From Ascaris suum (taxonomy: Eukaryota; Nematoda; Chromadorea; Rhabditida; Ascarididae): a DNA stretch of 64,000 nucleotides. Positions 45,850 to 59,684 of the stretch are shown in pieces. The notes under the pieces are model-generated. The model ran no database searches. It worked only from the letters and a program-made list of their open reading frames with translations, and was not told the origin of the DNA. Location of the stretch: NCBI GenBank assembly GCA_013433145.1, contig CM024180.1:5646001-5710000 (forward strand). The letters are read 5' to 3'. Each line of letters starts with the position of its first letter. Within the stretch, counting starts at the first letter, position 1. Both the position numbers and the translations under genes were made by a program.

Positions 45850-48800
45850 GATCACGAAGATAGAACGTTGCGTTGACTGGACGTTTAATGCGCAAAGAGG
45901 TGCTTATCAAGCCTTACGCCTCTCTTATCATTATTACGTTTAAGCGGCTAACAATGAATCGTTATGCTCAACGATCATCGAATTCATGCTCGACATTCAT
46001 TACAACATAAAGTACACATTAGAGTCCATGAAAAGATTATACAATTTTTAAAACACCAAAAAATAGATTGAGCAATTTGCAAAAGTTGGAGGTGACGCCA
46101 TCGATATTGAAAGTTGAAGCTAATTTTAATGAAGCGAGACAAGAAACGATAGAGGATGATTCACTCAAAAAAACCACTCTTTCAATAAAAATTTATAAAA
46201 TATTAACGAATTGATTTTTTAATTAAATTTTTCTTTACTAAATTTACTTTGAGTATAGTTTCTTTGTATTGTTACTAGTAATCTGCTCCTTTACAAAATA
46301 TTACTGAAATCAGCTAATGCATTCATCATTAGCACTATTTCGGAAATTTAACCATTCTATAATTTAACCTACTAAGTTAAATATAGCATTGATGTAAATT
46401 AAGCAGTAATATAGATCAATGCTATTTTTTCAATTATAGCTTCTGCGTTCGTTTAAAGAGTAAAGAAGTACTTACTAAAAACAATAAAAAATAATTATAG
46501 AACACTTATTATTTTATGGATCATTTTCGTTGAATCTTTCTTTTTCATTTTATCGTTTTTCATTTTCATAAAAACTAAAAAAAAAAATGCATGGAAATAA
46601 ATGCTAACTGATATCGTCGAAGATATTTGTGCATTTGCATATGCAAAAACCGATAAAAATTATTTACATTTGTGAAACTTTATGAGTATAATTAATGATA
46701 ATTTTTTTGATCACTTAAACAAGTCAACTCTTCTATAGTAAAGTAATTTTTTATAACATCAGAAAAGAGTAAAAGCGAAAATCGTTTAAAAATAGAGAAA
46801 AAAATTGATGCATTAAAGTGTAATTTATCGTTTTTGCATATGCATTTGCTTAATTTCTTTATCGTTCCTATTATTCCATTTAGATTTTCTATTTTTTAAA
46901 CAGATATATATATCTAAATGAGGATTAAATGATCTAAATGCTAACGTAATCAGCACAATCTATTTTATCAACAAAATCTCCATATTTTTGCACATTGAAA
47001 TGATCAACAATTATAATATTGAAGTATAAATGAATATTAACGATAAGCTTGAATAATTCATTACATTTAAACGGTACTAATAAAATACAACAAATTTTCT
47101 ACACAATTTTATTGAAAATATCGAATAATAGCCCCTCTTAAACTATATAATGCCTTTTTGGCATTCATTTCTTATAGATTTACGCTACTTTTTCAACAAG
47201 TAGTTCATCGCACACCCAAAAGGAGTAAAGCATTTGCCAAAAAACACTTGTTTATTGGCGAAAAGTTACTTGCCTATACCTCCCCCCCCCCCCCCTTCTT
47301 TCCTCATTAGGCGTTTCATTGAATCCATCATTCGATATAGATGCATTAAGTGTCCAATAGATAGCTGAAGGAATCGTGTGGCTCCTAAAGCGAGAGTTCT
47401 TTCCTCCCCTCCTCTCTCCTCTCTATTTGAAACAAAATGAGACGAATATTTCAGAATTTGATGACATTTTTATTCAAGCACCTTACTGATCTAAAACACG
47501 ATTAATATAACAGGTGTAGAAATTAAAAGCACAACAAATCTCCACAATATGCATTTTTCATATAATTGAAGCTATAAAATTGAAATGAAGCCATCGAGCA
47601 CTTTCAATAAATGCTCTCCCATTTGAAGCCGTTGTATTTGCATATGTTGTTGTCATGAGGCCCTCCATTACCCCCCCTCCTCTCCGTCAACTAACTGATC
47701 CATTAGCTTTTTTGTTTCAAGAAGTTGATATCAGCACGCTTCGAAAAACTAAATAAAACAAGAAATACAACATTCTCTTGACTCGAATACTCATTTTTAT
47801 TTCAATCCTGTAAGTGAAATAAGCAAATAAAAACTGCCATTCAATAGCACAACTTTATAGTGTGGAAATTTCGTCGAAAATCGGAGGATTTCTATCAGTG
47901 TAAACATAGAATGAGTTTTCGTTTTAAACTCCAAAGTGACTATTATTGGCTGAAGGAGGCGTGATGTTATATTCTCAAGGTTTCATCAATCTACCTGTGA
48001 AGGTGCTCGACCGCCATATATTAGCCACTAATTTTGTTGCCAATTTATAAGTCATAACTTTCTGTGTCGTTCATTTGTTTGCGCCCATCAAATATATATG
48101 AAAAAATTCTCAACAGCAAGCCATCAATTCGATTGATGGCAAATTGCCAGATCTGGAATAGTAAAACTAAAACGTCAACGGTGTTTTCGAGAGTGGTTCT
48201 CAGTAATAACAAAAAAAAGCGCATCGAAAAACTAATATTTTGAATTTCCGGATATTCGAAGGTCATTCAGGGGTCAAAGTTCATTCAAAGGTCAAATTCA
48301 TCTCTTTTAACTCATAAGTAGGCCTACTACAAGAGCTTGCTCTACGAATGTTCAACTTCAAGATTTTGATATCATCAATAGGTCGAATAGAACGCATTGT
48401 GCAAGTGAGAGCTGTAGAAAACTTTGAAAAACTATGATATTCATCAAATGTCTGGCCTTATTTAACTGAAAATATACCTTCAATCGTTACTAAAACGATC
48501 TTTTGACCATCGCAATTTCCCATAAATAGCATAATTCAAGTAATTTTGTAATAGAGTAAGTAAATTAAAGAAATATTTATGTGGTGTTTACTTGGATGTT
48601 CAGTGTTGGTCACTGTAAGATAAAGTTTTTTTTTCGATAAGTTATACTGAAAAAAAATGGAAATTTCATAAAAACTGAAAAATTTTTAGGAACGCTCAAC
48701 AATTTCCATTTTTTGCAGCAATAGTTTAATAAAAAAAATAATGCTATGTAAATTAAATTTTCCTTTGATCATCTCGAGATGAGAATCGCTGCTCAATCAC

Positions 48801-51800
48801 TATTTGTGCTCATCGATATTTAATAATTGACACTAATGATTAATTTGCATATTGAAATTTATCCACTTAGGCTAAAAAATGGCTAACATTTTAATGCTTA
48901 ATGAATCCTAAATGGGCGATATGCACTATCAGTGAACAAGTAAAGCTGAGCAGGGAATTGCCGAGCAATCAATCATAATTTCTTTCCGAATGAAAATAAT
49001 ACATACATCCTAAGCATCATATCAATTTATTTCATGTCGACTCTTCCATATCACGTAGTTGTTGATCAAGACTGCAAGCTTTTTCGAGCCAACAGAAAAA
49101 ATTTTACAAACGCTGTTATACATTTAAAAAAAGCATTTCTTGTTCGAGTTATGAAGTCAGTTATAATGCAGATTTGCTTGATTCTCTATTAGTTTACTTA
49201 TTTACTTGAACCGACAAAGCATTCATTACGAATAAATGTCTCTTCATATCAATACCACTTCCGTTTAGCTGAAGTTGTGAGGTAGCGTGAAGGTGAGGGC
49301 TTAGGCTCGTCTCCTGCCCATCGGATACTGACGAGTCGATTCATCGTTGTTCCATGCGACTTGCTCCATCGCCCACGTTCCGATGTGACCACTGGTCGGA
49401 ATGACTCGGTAGGACAAAACCAAAGAGTTTGCTCGGAGCCCTCTTAAAACCGACCGCGCACTAAGCAAAACTAAACGATGAATGATTCTCTATTATAGTA
49501 GGTTAATTTAGAGAAGATGATTGCTTATCAGTAGTTAATTAGCATATTATTGCCAAATAAAAAGCCTACATCAGAGGGGCGCTCTTTCGAAAAGACCAAA
49601 ATTCGAAGCAGATCGCCGTCTAAATTCTCTATCGTACAAATGATAACTGAATGTGACATTTCAAAAGTGAATAGTGATGGAAAAAAATTGCTTCTAGGGC
49701 GTAAAAAATTTCGAATTTTTCTTGATTGATGGCTTTCTTAATAATCGATAATTTTCTCGTTTTTTTTTTTCCGTTCTAAATTTCAATATTCACTATGCGT
49801 TTCGAATAATTGACAACATTAATGCAAAAAATAGTAAAAAAAAACCCCCTTAAAAATTTGGCAAATTTTCTGAATAAAATTAAAAATTAAATTATCTATT
49901 ATTTCCATAGGAAAAGTCATTTGAACACTATTTTATAATCGCCTATCGTTAAAGAATTGCATTCATATCTAAATTTTCTATAACTCATAAATTCTCTCAA
50001 TTTGCATAGAATTTTTGAGCTCATCAAATTCGGCCATCCACTCATCATTCATTTGCATATTTAAAATTGATCAATCGCAAATGATAATAATCGATTATGA
50101 TAGTAATTGCAATTTTATCAAGCAATAATTTTATGTTGTGAATGTTTTTGCAACAGCTTTCGACTCTCATTATAGAACGCACACAAAAAAAAGAAGACTA
50201 AAAGACGAATAGGTTTTATCACTCTCTATTATAGATGCACTCTGCAAATATATACGTTTCTCTTTTTTTTGCAATGTTAGTTACGTCGAATTTTGCATTT
50301 TTATGGGGCTTATCACGGCGATGGTTTTGTCTTCTTCGATAATAGAGACGGATTATTCGGAACGAGTACAATACACGAACATGTATCGATCAATTGTAAA
50401 CGATGGAATAAATGAGAAATTGATAACAATTTACGATCTTTACCTCCAATCTATACTCTCAATAAGTATTGTGTCGAGTTACGAAAAAATAAACTTCTAT
50501 AATAAATGTCAACGAATAAATGAAATATTTTATTAAAAAACAAAGGGTTTACAATGGTAGCGTTACGGTAAATAATCGTTCAATAGTGTGATTTCGCGCC
50601 TTCGATATTTGTTTTGTTTTTTCTTTTTCTTTCTTTTTTTTTTCTATCAGTGAACGTTGCAACTGTCTTTTTGAATTTCTTTTCAGACTTAATTTCGCTG
50701 CTGAGCAATTAATAAGAGACAAAATATCAGTAAAATTCGCAAGTTCTCCGAAGAAAGTATCATATGCTAGACGGGTTTCAATTGTATGAATAGATTTGAA
50801 AGGTTGAGGCAATAGAACAAACAACACTAATAAAGTCTGAAATATCCAATATAAGATTGGATGGATTCATGACTTTAATTTTAAAAAAAGCAAAATTTCA
50901 ACACTGCCTCTCCCTCCCCCCTCTACCCTCCTTCCATCCTCCCCACCCACCCCCCCCCCCCCCCGCTCCCGCAAAAAAGGCCCTATCACTCAGGCAGTTT
51001 GAAGTTATTTCCAGGAGGATGTAGTGGATAAAGGCAAGCACAGCTCTTCAAGGACAATGTTTGAAGATGGAGGATCTGATGACGGCAACTCGAAACTGAC
51101 AAATATGTTATCTCACTGTCTTCACTATTTGTGACCACAAGTTCGAGGAGTTATTAAATTGTGGTATTCATGTGTCCAGCAGCATTAGCGCTGATTTAAC
51201 GCCATTTGTGATCCCATATCTCCCAATCAATGATCTTATTTTTGATGTGGAAGTGATGGAAACTATCCCCGTTGACGTTGAAATTCTTTGATACTCCCTA
51301 GGTTATGTGGTCATTTCCGATATTAGACAGTATTTGAAAAAAAAAAAGATCGAATAATATGGATAATAAAAGAAATAAAATGAGCAATTAACTATATTCT
51401 ATGTAGTATTATACTACGTTGATTTTTGATGTTTAATTTGAGTCATAAATCTAGAACATGATATAATGTACGACCCGCTTATGGGCAATGAACTACTTCA
51501 TCGATCCATCTCTTTTCTCGGCGTTCTCTTGCACTCAGGTTGATGCTATATATGGATGAATTGAAAACATTCCAATAGATAACATCACTGTTGCATATTA
51601 TTAAAACGTTCTGACGAATTTAATGTTTGTTAACACCTCAAATTTGCTTCCTTTAGAAAAAAAAGGGAGCTAAATTTCGTATTTATAATATTTTTCTGGT
51701 CAACATTAGCATATCTTTCTAGTTAACATTACTATACGGAAGCTCTTGCCGGTGACCACAACAAACACTATGGCTTAATCTATATAAGCTGCTTTCGTTT

Positions 51801-54622
51801 GATTATTCTCACTCAAGACCTGGAATCCAGTCATTGATGCAAGACTGTCAATAAGAAACGGTACGACGATCAGGTAAACGAACCATACTGAGCACAATTA
51901 ACAAATATAGTGAGCAGCCGATGATTAAAGAATAGAATCCTCAACAATTATTTCTAGCATTTTTCAATGTGGAGGTGTTCCACTATGTGAATCATAATTT
52001 TCTGCTAAATGAGGCATGGATTCCTCAACGACGAAGTTATTAAGGTTTATCTCCATCGATAAAGAGTTCTAAAATACGATGAAATTCTTTCAAAACACAA
52101 CACCTTCAGATGGTTTCAACAGCTAACGGAAATTCTCTTTGATGAAATCAGATGGCATATTGTCGGTTAGTGGAAACGTTTTCATTCGTTTTCTTATAAC
52201 GGTTGATTCCGCATGAATAAAAACTCCTCCAAGTTTCTTAACGCATTTCCACAAAAAGGAAATCCAACTTCATACTATCACCTATAGTAAAAAGATTTGA
52301 AAAAAAGATCATTGTTAATTTCCCCTCTTTTTTTTTTTTCAAACGTATTAATCATAGAAGAAAAATTTATCGATTTAAAAATCACTCATAGTTTTACCAA
52401 TAATTTAAATCTTTTGCTTACTTATGAGGGAATGTAATCTGATCTATGCGAAGTGGAATTTTCTTATGAATCTTTTATCAATTTATATGGGGAAAATTTT
52501 TTGGTATTTCACAAGAGAATTTTTGAACGATCGTTTATTCACTAAATTTGAGACGCTGAGCTCCAAAAAAAAAAAAAACTTTTTGCCCCAAATCAATTGA
52601 GACAACTGTAAAGTTTTTGCCTGGCACCGCAGGTCTTTTTTCTTTTCAGTGATACATAGCAATCAATCACTTCATATGTATAACTAAAAAAGCATTGAAA
52701 TATTCTTTGCGTAGTACTTCCCTCATAAAGCCGGGAATTACAATCAAAATCGGCTAGTGTTCTATTTGCACACTCCCAATTACGACGAAGTAAACCTCTA
52801 AATTAAAGTGTATCACGTATCTTTGGTAGAAGACCTCATAAATTAATTGTCCTTTACGATTAGGGAAACAACAAAACTTTACACACTAAGCTGTTCTGAT
52901 GTGTGCATACACAATGGAAAATTTGTTCTATTGAGCTTTTTGTGAACATTATACTTTTTTTTGGACTATTTGGGTATAGTAGAGCACTTGATGGACGCAC
53001 TGTTTTTGGGTTTTTCATGGAACCCACTTCCATGAACATCCGGTAGTTCCGGTTTTCAAATAAGCGTCAGAATTAGCTGCAACCTGACATATACGCATCA
53101 TGTTGGTAGTGTGCATCATACGTAGTCACAACAAGACGTCATTTAAATTTACCGCACTTTCTGCGCCGAACTTTGCGGTGACATGAATCGCCACGAGTAG
53201 CTCGTTTCGAAATATTATGTTCGGCTGATGCAAGATTGTTTGTTTGTGTTGTGGCGCTGTTGTTGTTGTGTTGGTGTGTGGATCCATAATTCGGCGGTGT
53301 GAGGTATGGTGGAGTTATATTTGGTCTTATGCTCGATCCGTGGCAATAGAGATAGGATTGGAAGCTGATGTCTACGTTGTTGCAAGCTTTAGGATGTGTT
53401 TTTTAAATTTATTTTCAAGACTTTGATTCAAAATACCACTTAAAGTTTTTGTTATGAATTCATGATTTCTAATTCCCTGTATTAGTTAAGAAAAATTTTG
53501 ATGTTCTTTTTTTTTCTTGGCTGATATTTTCCCACAGACTATAACAGAAATGAAAGTATAACAGAGTCTTTGTGATCCAATATATCATGCACCACGTGTA
53601 TACCTCTCGCATTGGCCTCCTGCTTTCCTCATTTAGAAAGCTTAATTTGCGCTGTGAATAGTTCCATCAAAATTTTTGCCTGAATATTCGACAGATTCCA
53701 TCAAAATTTAGAATCGATCATTGATGATGCTCACTCACGTCGATGAATCGTCTACTTCCAATGAGGCTTCTTGCATTCTTTGATTTGTATTTCACTTGGG
53801 GCCTATCTTATTGAGCAGTATGTATCTATGATTTGATACAGTGATCGTTGTTTGCGATATCCCCTTGCATTCGTCCTGTTATGCTCGCTATTAAAGCTTC
53901 TGGAATATAGTTTTTTTTTCGCCGGCTTCTACAATGCTATATTGCAATCTTTTTTTTTTGTTATTTTGTAAATGAAGACGGCCGTGAAAACAACTTTTTT
54001 TTTTCATTGAAAAAAGTCTCGTAGAAATAGCAGGTGAAGTTAGGGGAGAGATCAGGTACGAATATTATTTTGTTCTCTCATATTTGTCACCTTTGCGGTT
54101 TCGTGCATCGCTTATATCGATATTCCCCAAATTTAATTTCAGTATTTTTGATTTGAGAGGGATCCATAGCACGGGTTTGGGCAAGCATTGGCTGCGTTTC
54201 GATAAAGAAATTGCAAGGATATGATATATGAATCTAGTGATGCTTACAAAGGTCACACTGGACCATACAAAATGCCAGTACACGGAGACGTGATTCTTTT
54301 TTCTTATCACAGCCACACAACACCTGTCGACAGTTGCCAATATATATACGAGGTGGCTTGTGAACAGGCTATTGCTTGTAATCAAATTTCAAGTTTTATG
54401 TTCATATCAGTTGAGTCTTTACCGAATATGTGAACCTTTGACTGCATTTAATGAGGCCTGTTACGAGTCGCAATGATCTACTACAAGCACAGGTATTCCT
54501 CTTTGTTTCTTTCGTCGCCTCCTTCGATGGCGTCTTTTGTTATATTTATTCTCGTTCTTATGAGCTCTTTCTTTTTCCAGGATATAAGATTCACTTTTTA
54601 ACGCGGTCAAAACGATATCAAA
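45850..54622. other. Gene-poor region between Protor and ELOF1
   Basis: Mostly AT-rich sequence without recognisable genes. Holds a dispersed-repeat motif at 47541, C homopolymers near 47282 and 50949, a GC-richer block at 49270-49490 that may be a transposon remnant, and a set of exon-like minus-strand blocks at 50549-52260 listed separately. A region at 54065-54433 is open on both strands and cannot be assigned. Confidence 0.45.
50549..52240 (-). other. Possible unassigned minus-strand gene (three exon-like blocks)
   Basis: Three minus-strand blocks are joinable in phase. A 5' block ending at 52128 (C/GTTAGC donor) includes KLGGVFIHAESTVIRKRMKT. A 68-bp block 51887-51820 (acceptor TGTGCTCAG, donor CCAG/GTCTTG) reads WFVYLIVVPFLIDSLASMTG. 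A last block 50836-50549 (acceptor ATATTTCAG) reads TLLVLFVLLPQPFKSIHTIE and on, is later very Lys-rich, and ends in TAA. The hydrophobic stretches would suit membrane segments. No family is recognised, the 5' acceptor is weak, and no initiating exon was found. It may be a real small gene, a decayed one, or chance. Confidence 0.2.
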
Positions 54623-55489
54623 ATGGGTAAGCGGAAGTCAAAGAGAAAGCCACCACCAAAGGTGAAGCCGATTATGCCACTCGAGACGCAGTTCAATTGC
54701 CCATTCTGCAACCACGAGCGGGTCTGCGAGGTGAAAATGTAAGTCATTTTGGGACATATGTGTTTGCGATAATCTCTCTCGCAACGAACTCGTCCAACGA
54801 AACGTTAATGTTGACGGTGGTCTTTCAATTGTGAAGAAGGGGCAAGGGGAGATGGCTATCTACTCTGTCCGGTAAGTTCAGTGATGACTGCGAGGTGCTG
54901 GATAGCCGTATGCGTTGAGACGTAGTGAGTTCTAGAGGTATTTGAGTTGGATATCCAGGGGCAGGTACAGTGTTGGCAGCTCATTTACTGCTTCAGTTGG
55001 AGGACTAAGAAGGGGCTTTACTCAAAATGAAGAAATTTATTGGAGGTTGCTCTTGTTGAGGACTAACAGTACCAAGAGAAAGAATATTTTTAGCACCAAG
55101 CGGCTATGATGAGCCGAGAGAAATTGTCCCTGTGCAGTGGCCCCTTCATCGCTGCCTCCATCCCCCCCCCCTCTTCCAATTTTACGTTGGGCTGCAGCCA
55201 GTTGCAGAAATTCAGAGGGGAGAGCGCTGTGGGAGATGTAGGTTTGCAGTATTCGCCTCTGATATTTCTGCTGTTGTCTGTTTTCTATAGGTAGCGCTTA
55301 ATTAGTCCATGAGCAGCGCACAGTATGTAAAAATGAGGATATTGTTGTTGCAGGGATCGAGAGCGTAACGTAGGCTTCATATCCTGCCGTGTTTGTCTAG
55401 AAGATTTTCAAACAAACATCAATTATCTCTCAGAGCCGATCGACGTATATTCGGATTGGATCGATGCCTGTGAACAAGCAAATAACTGA
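54623..55489 (+). CDS. elof1: Transcription elongation factor 1 homolog (ELOF1)
   Basis: Small zinc-binding factor that travels with RNA polymerase II, helping elongation and transcription-coupled repair. Two exons, 54623-54738 (donor AT/GTAAGT) and 55354-55489 (acceptor TTGTTGCAG), give 83 aa, the same length as the human protein. The basic N-terminus [13 protein letters not shown] is the typical nucleic-acid-contacting tail. The zinc ribbon cysteines are at 26, 29 (CPFC), 50 and 53 (CRVC). The C-terminal [16 protein letters not shown] is the strongly conserved polymerase-binding part. A CTTTTTCCAG site about 40 bp before the ATG could be a leader-intron or trans-splice acceptor. No lesions seen; identification is firm. 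Confidence 0.97.
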
Positions 55490-58400
55490 GAAGGGGGGGG
55501 GGTGAGATGGTGCTACCCTTCCTTCATATCTTCTCGAAATGAACGAGATCTTGAGGGCAGCAGACACTCTGCACTCACCTCTGTTCATATGTGCTGTTGT
55601 ATGGAGTAATTTTTTTTCTCACTGTAAGTTTTATTCTTGTTCTGAATTGTATCGCGTCTATTATAACCAGCGCTGCCTTTGAAGATGTGGATTATTGTGG
55701 CTTCCAATTTTATGGGACAAGAGTGCTTGTGGGAAAAGGTTGTGGGGGTTGGTTTTCCAATAAAAACGAAGTGCAGTCTGATGGGAATATATTTGGCTCC
55801 AGTTGAAGCTTTTTTGAGTTGACCGGAAGATGGCGATGAAATAAGAGGTACGAAATTTGTTTCTAATGTCGAATAGAGTGAAGTAATGAAGTTATTATTG
55901 GTGAAGTTCACGATAAAATCAATGGATTTAAAAATTTCTGATTTTCGAGAATTTTATTGAAGTTCTGAACAGGTGTCACCATGACCGTTATTGCCGGTTT
56001 CTAGCATCTATTTGTGCCAGTCTTCGATCGTAGTGTTTATAGTATGGTTCCCAGCTTCAGGCGAGCAATAATTGCTGATGTGAGAATGTTGTAGTTTCTT
56101 TCATTTTCGTCTCTTTTTCGTCAGAGATATGGGCAAGTCAAGAGGAGGGAGGGGAGGGAATTCGTTTATATGAGAGGATGGGAGTTCTATAGAATTGCCG
56201 AGAAGTCGATTGGGCTAGAATGGTTCGATGCTTGTATCGATTTGCTCTGAGGCGGCGTATGTTAGGCGGTATGCACAAGTGATGGTTCCTTTGGATGCGG
56301 TCCTCCCTCACATTTCTATTGAACGTGATTTTCACATCTTTCTTCCGTTTCCGTCCATATCCACATCGAGTTGTGCAGTCATCTGCTTCATATTTCTTGT
56401 AAATAGGTGCCCGTTTATGCGATCACTTGTGAGTGCGGAGAGAATTCGATGAGGATCAAATTGTGAGGTGGCTGAGCTGTAGCCGATCCAGCCAGCGGTT
56501 TCTAAAAGAATGAGACATCGTCTTTAAGGAACGTTTCAACATCGGTCCGTGGGCTTCATTGAGGGGCCTCCTATCGTATAACCCGTCACTGCAGAAAATT
56601 CGTTGTTCTTTCCATTTGTTGATTGTGCCAGTGAGAGATGTCACTGATTTTACGTGATGAATAAATCAGATGTCACGCTGATGCGTTCAACATTTTTTGC
56701 TTTTTTTGCCTGATACCATCGCCAGCTGCGTGGGAGGTAAGAAAGCAGAAGGGAAGACAAACTATCTGCCAGGTCATTTGCTGGGAAGGAGTAGCAAGGG
56801 AAAAAAGGCACGACGGATGATTTCAACTGAAGCTTTGCAGAGTCTGTTGGAATTTTCCTGAGGTCGTTTTTATTGCTGGGCTACTGGTCGGGAAGATTTT
56901 AGGCATGACGTAGAATGCGTAGTATGGACACAGGTGCCCAGATTCATTTAATCTCGATATAGCTGGAAATGGAGAGGGGATGGATTGCCTACCTAGCGTC
57001 GACATGTGAGGACGGCAAGGATAGGACGACAGCGCAAAGTGCTTTAGCGCCGGTTCTTTGAAACGTATCGTCTGCATAATGCTGACAGACCAAAACTTAA
57101 GCTGCAACATGATGCATAGCTTGAGCTGTCGAATGCCCAGTTCGAACTCCGTAGGCCATAGCACACAGGATTTCTCGATATTGTCCAGATTGTCACCAAG
57201 CTCACAAATATCAGCACCGTCACTGTTTATGAGCATTTCCACACGTCATCGAAAAGTGACTCGCGTAAAATGCACACGTTACATATGAGAGTAATTGCTA
57301 GATAAAATGCACATAGTAGACAATCGAACTACTACTGTCTATAGCGAACATATAAATTCGACTCTCAAATAAAACCTATAAATTATAAAATTCCCATTGA
57401 AAATCAAACAACTCCGATCGACCATTGAAATAAACTACAGAAGTGACTGTGGCAATACAGCCCCCCCCCCCCTCCATTTCTCTCATATAATATGCGACAG
57501 AGCAATCCGTGACACTTTAGCCACGGAGAGTCCGTGGCAATATTCCTCTCGATTCGTGGATTTAGGACCTTCCTCCTTTTTGCATATAGGCTTTATGCAA
57601 CTTTTTTCCTTCGATTTGCAGATGTGTTTTCACCTCGCCACTCTTTTGTCCTCAATTCCTATCTTTGTCCTTTAAGCGCGGTTGGTAGTGCCGAAATTGA
57701 ATTCACAATCGTGTTCAGTGTCAGCGGATGGAAATTTCAAGAGAAGGTAACAGGATAGCGGATTCCTTTTTGCACGGCAGGGCTATAGGTTTCCCAGTCT
57801 TGTGGCCAAAAGGCTGCGCCACATCTAGGCTTTGGGCTCTTCTATATTGTGACACGGTATAGAGCTATGCCGTGCCCTGGTAACGGATTCCCCTTGAATA
57901 CGAAACAAAGCAAAGACTCTTGAAGGCACAAAATGTTGCGGAAAGTTGTCACATTATGTCGGGAGCATGTTATATTTTCATAACAACCGTCATACCTGAA
58001 TATAAACTATCATCTCGTATATTACAAAGTGGACGAGCTATCATTTCATCTTCACGACTCATTTTATACTATCAAACTCCGACACATGCAACTAGACCAT
58101 CCGTTAAAGGAAATTGTATATCAAACTGAATTAAAAATAGAAAATAAACGGTTGAAACGATTTTAAATAGTTGATTTCCTATTGCCAAATTTATATAATA
58201 CGAATATTTGCGAAATTTTAACTCTCTATTTTCTCAACTAATAGATACAAACCGTACCGCTCGGTTCTCAGCAATATTATCTAAATTAATTGCATAAAAA
58301 TTTACATATCATCGAATCTGAATATTTTCTTATTCGAATGTTTCCATATGTTCATCATAAAACCTCCTATAAAATACGAACTTGAAATTGAACTGTATCG

Positions 58401-59684
58401 AAAATAGGAACTCAAAGACAATTCGTTTACTGTAATTGATTTACCGATTAATGCAATTTGATGTCATTGGTGAGCAGAAAAAAAAAAAAACAAAAAAACT
58501 ACTCGAAGAAGGGATCTCTGAGTGGAAAATATGCTCCCGACAAATGTGGCACTATGTTGCAGTCATAACAAGTATGGCACATTATAATGGCACAAATGGC
58601 ATAAAATGCACATGTTCATCCCCTATGTCTTATATCGATCAAACCACTAGGACAATCATCAATAAGAGAGAGGGAGAGAGGAGGAGAGCAACGGGGAGAC
58701 AGAAAGGCAAATAAGAGGGAATAGAAACGATAAAATCCTCAAACGGTCATAAAAAACGTTTTGATGAATTCTTTGAATTATAGAGTAATGAGCTCGGAAG
58801 ATGTGATTGATTCTAAACGCATAAAACTCTATAATATTCCCACAGATATTTATTTCTGAACTTATGAAATCATTCATAATGCCATCCATCAAAAACGAAG
58901 GCAGAGAGAACAATTCGAATTCCCCTATACCTCTCCCCAATCATCTCTTTCCTCTCCTCGTTGAGAAAATTATTAATCACTAACACGAACTATTCACCAA
59001 AAAAAAGAACTAAATCGAAATGAATAACGATAGATTTCATCAATAACACTAGGTAAATATAAACAAATGGCAGCCTGAATAAATATAACAGAATAGAAAT
59101 TAAAAATGCTTCGTTGAAAAAAAACTTATAGCTTTAGTCTGATTGCCGATGACAGTTTAAATGTATTTCCATTGACGAAAAGGATAAATCATAAGGGGAT
59201 ACTCTAACTCATGATCAGAGGGTGAAGGGAAAAGGAGGGAGAGGAGGAAGGAAAGAAGGGGAAGGGGAAGCAAACAGGATATAGGTAGAACACACCATCG
59301 TCGGGAATTATAACACGAAACCGCGCACAATATGGTAATGTTCTGGCAGTGTTATGATTAGCGCAAACGAGTTGTATGTATAGCTTTTTGCGCATACAAT
59401 TATAACCTTACCACACTACTATGTTGATCCAGCAAGTGCGGATTTACCTTCACACACCATATTCTCATAATTGTGGCAGAAGGTTTGACTTCAGACCCCA
59501 TCAACCTCAGAAACACCTCCTTTTTAAATCCAGTTTCTTCTCTTATTGGACTAAAATTTTACAGTCCCTCCCACCAGGGCCGTATCCAACGCTCTTTGTT
59601 GCGTAAACTATGATCGGCTCTCAGAATACTGTTCGGTGAATCGATGGAAATTCAACGTAACTCCTACGATCGAAGCAGCATCGT
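55490..59684. other. Intergenic between convergent ELOF1 and AGL genes
   Basis: Both flanking genes end here. The first 2.4 kb is somewhat richer in G+C than most of the window and has several open frames of up to about 139 codons (for example minus strand 56823-57242), but overlapping frames are open on both strands, splice sites are lacking and no family is recognised. G/C homopolymers occur near 55493 and 57461. A purine-rich block lies at 58660-58720. Confidence 0.4.

Noticed and set aside
56823..57242. 139-codon minus-strand open frame between ELOF1 and AGL
   Set aside because: No recognisable domain, no splice context, and overlapping plus-strand frames are open too.
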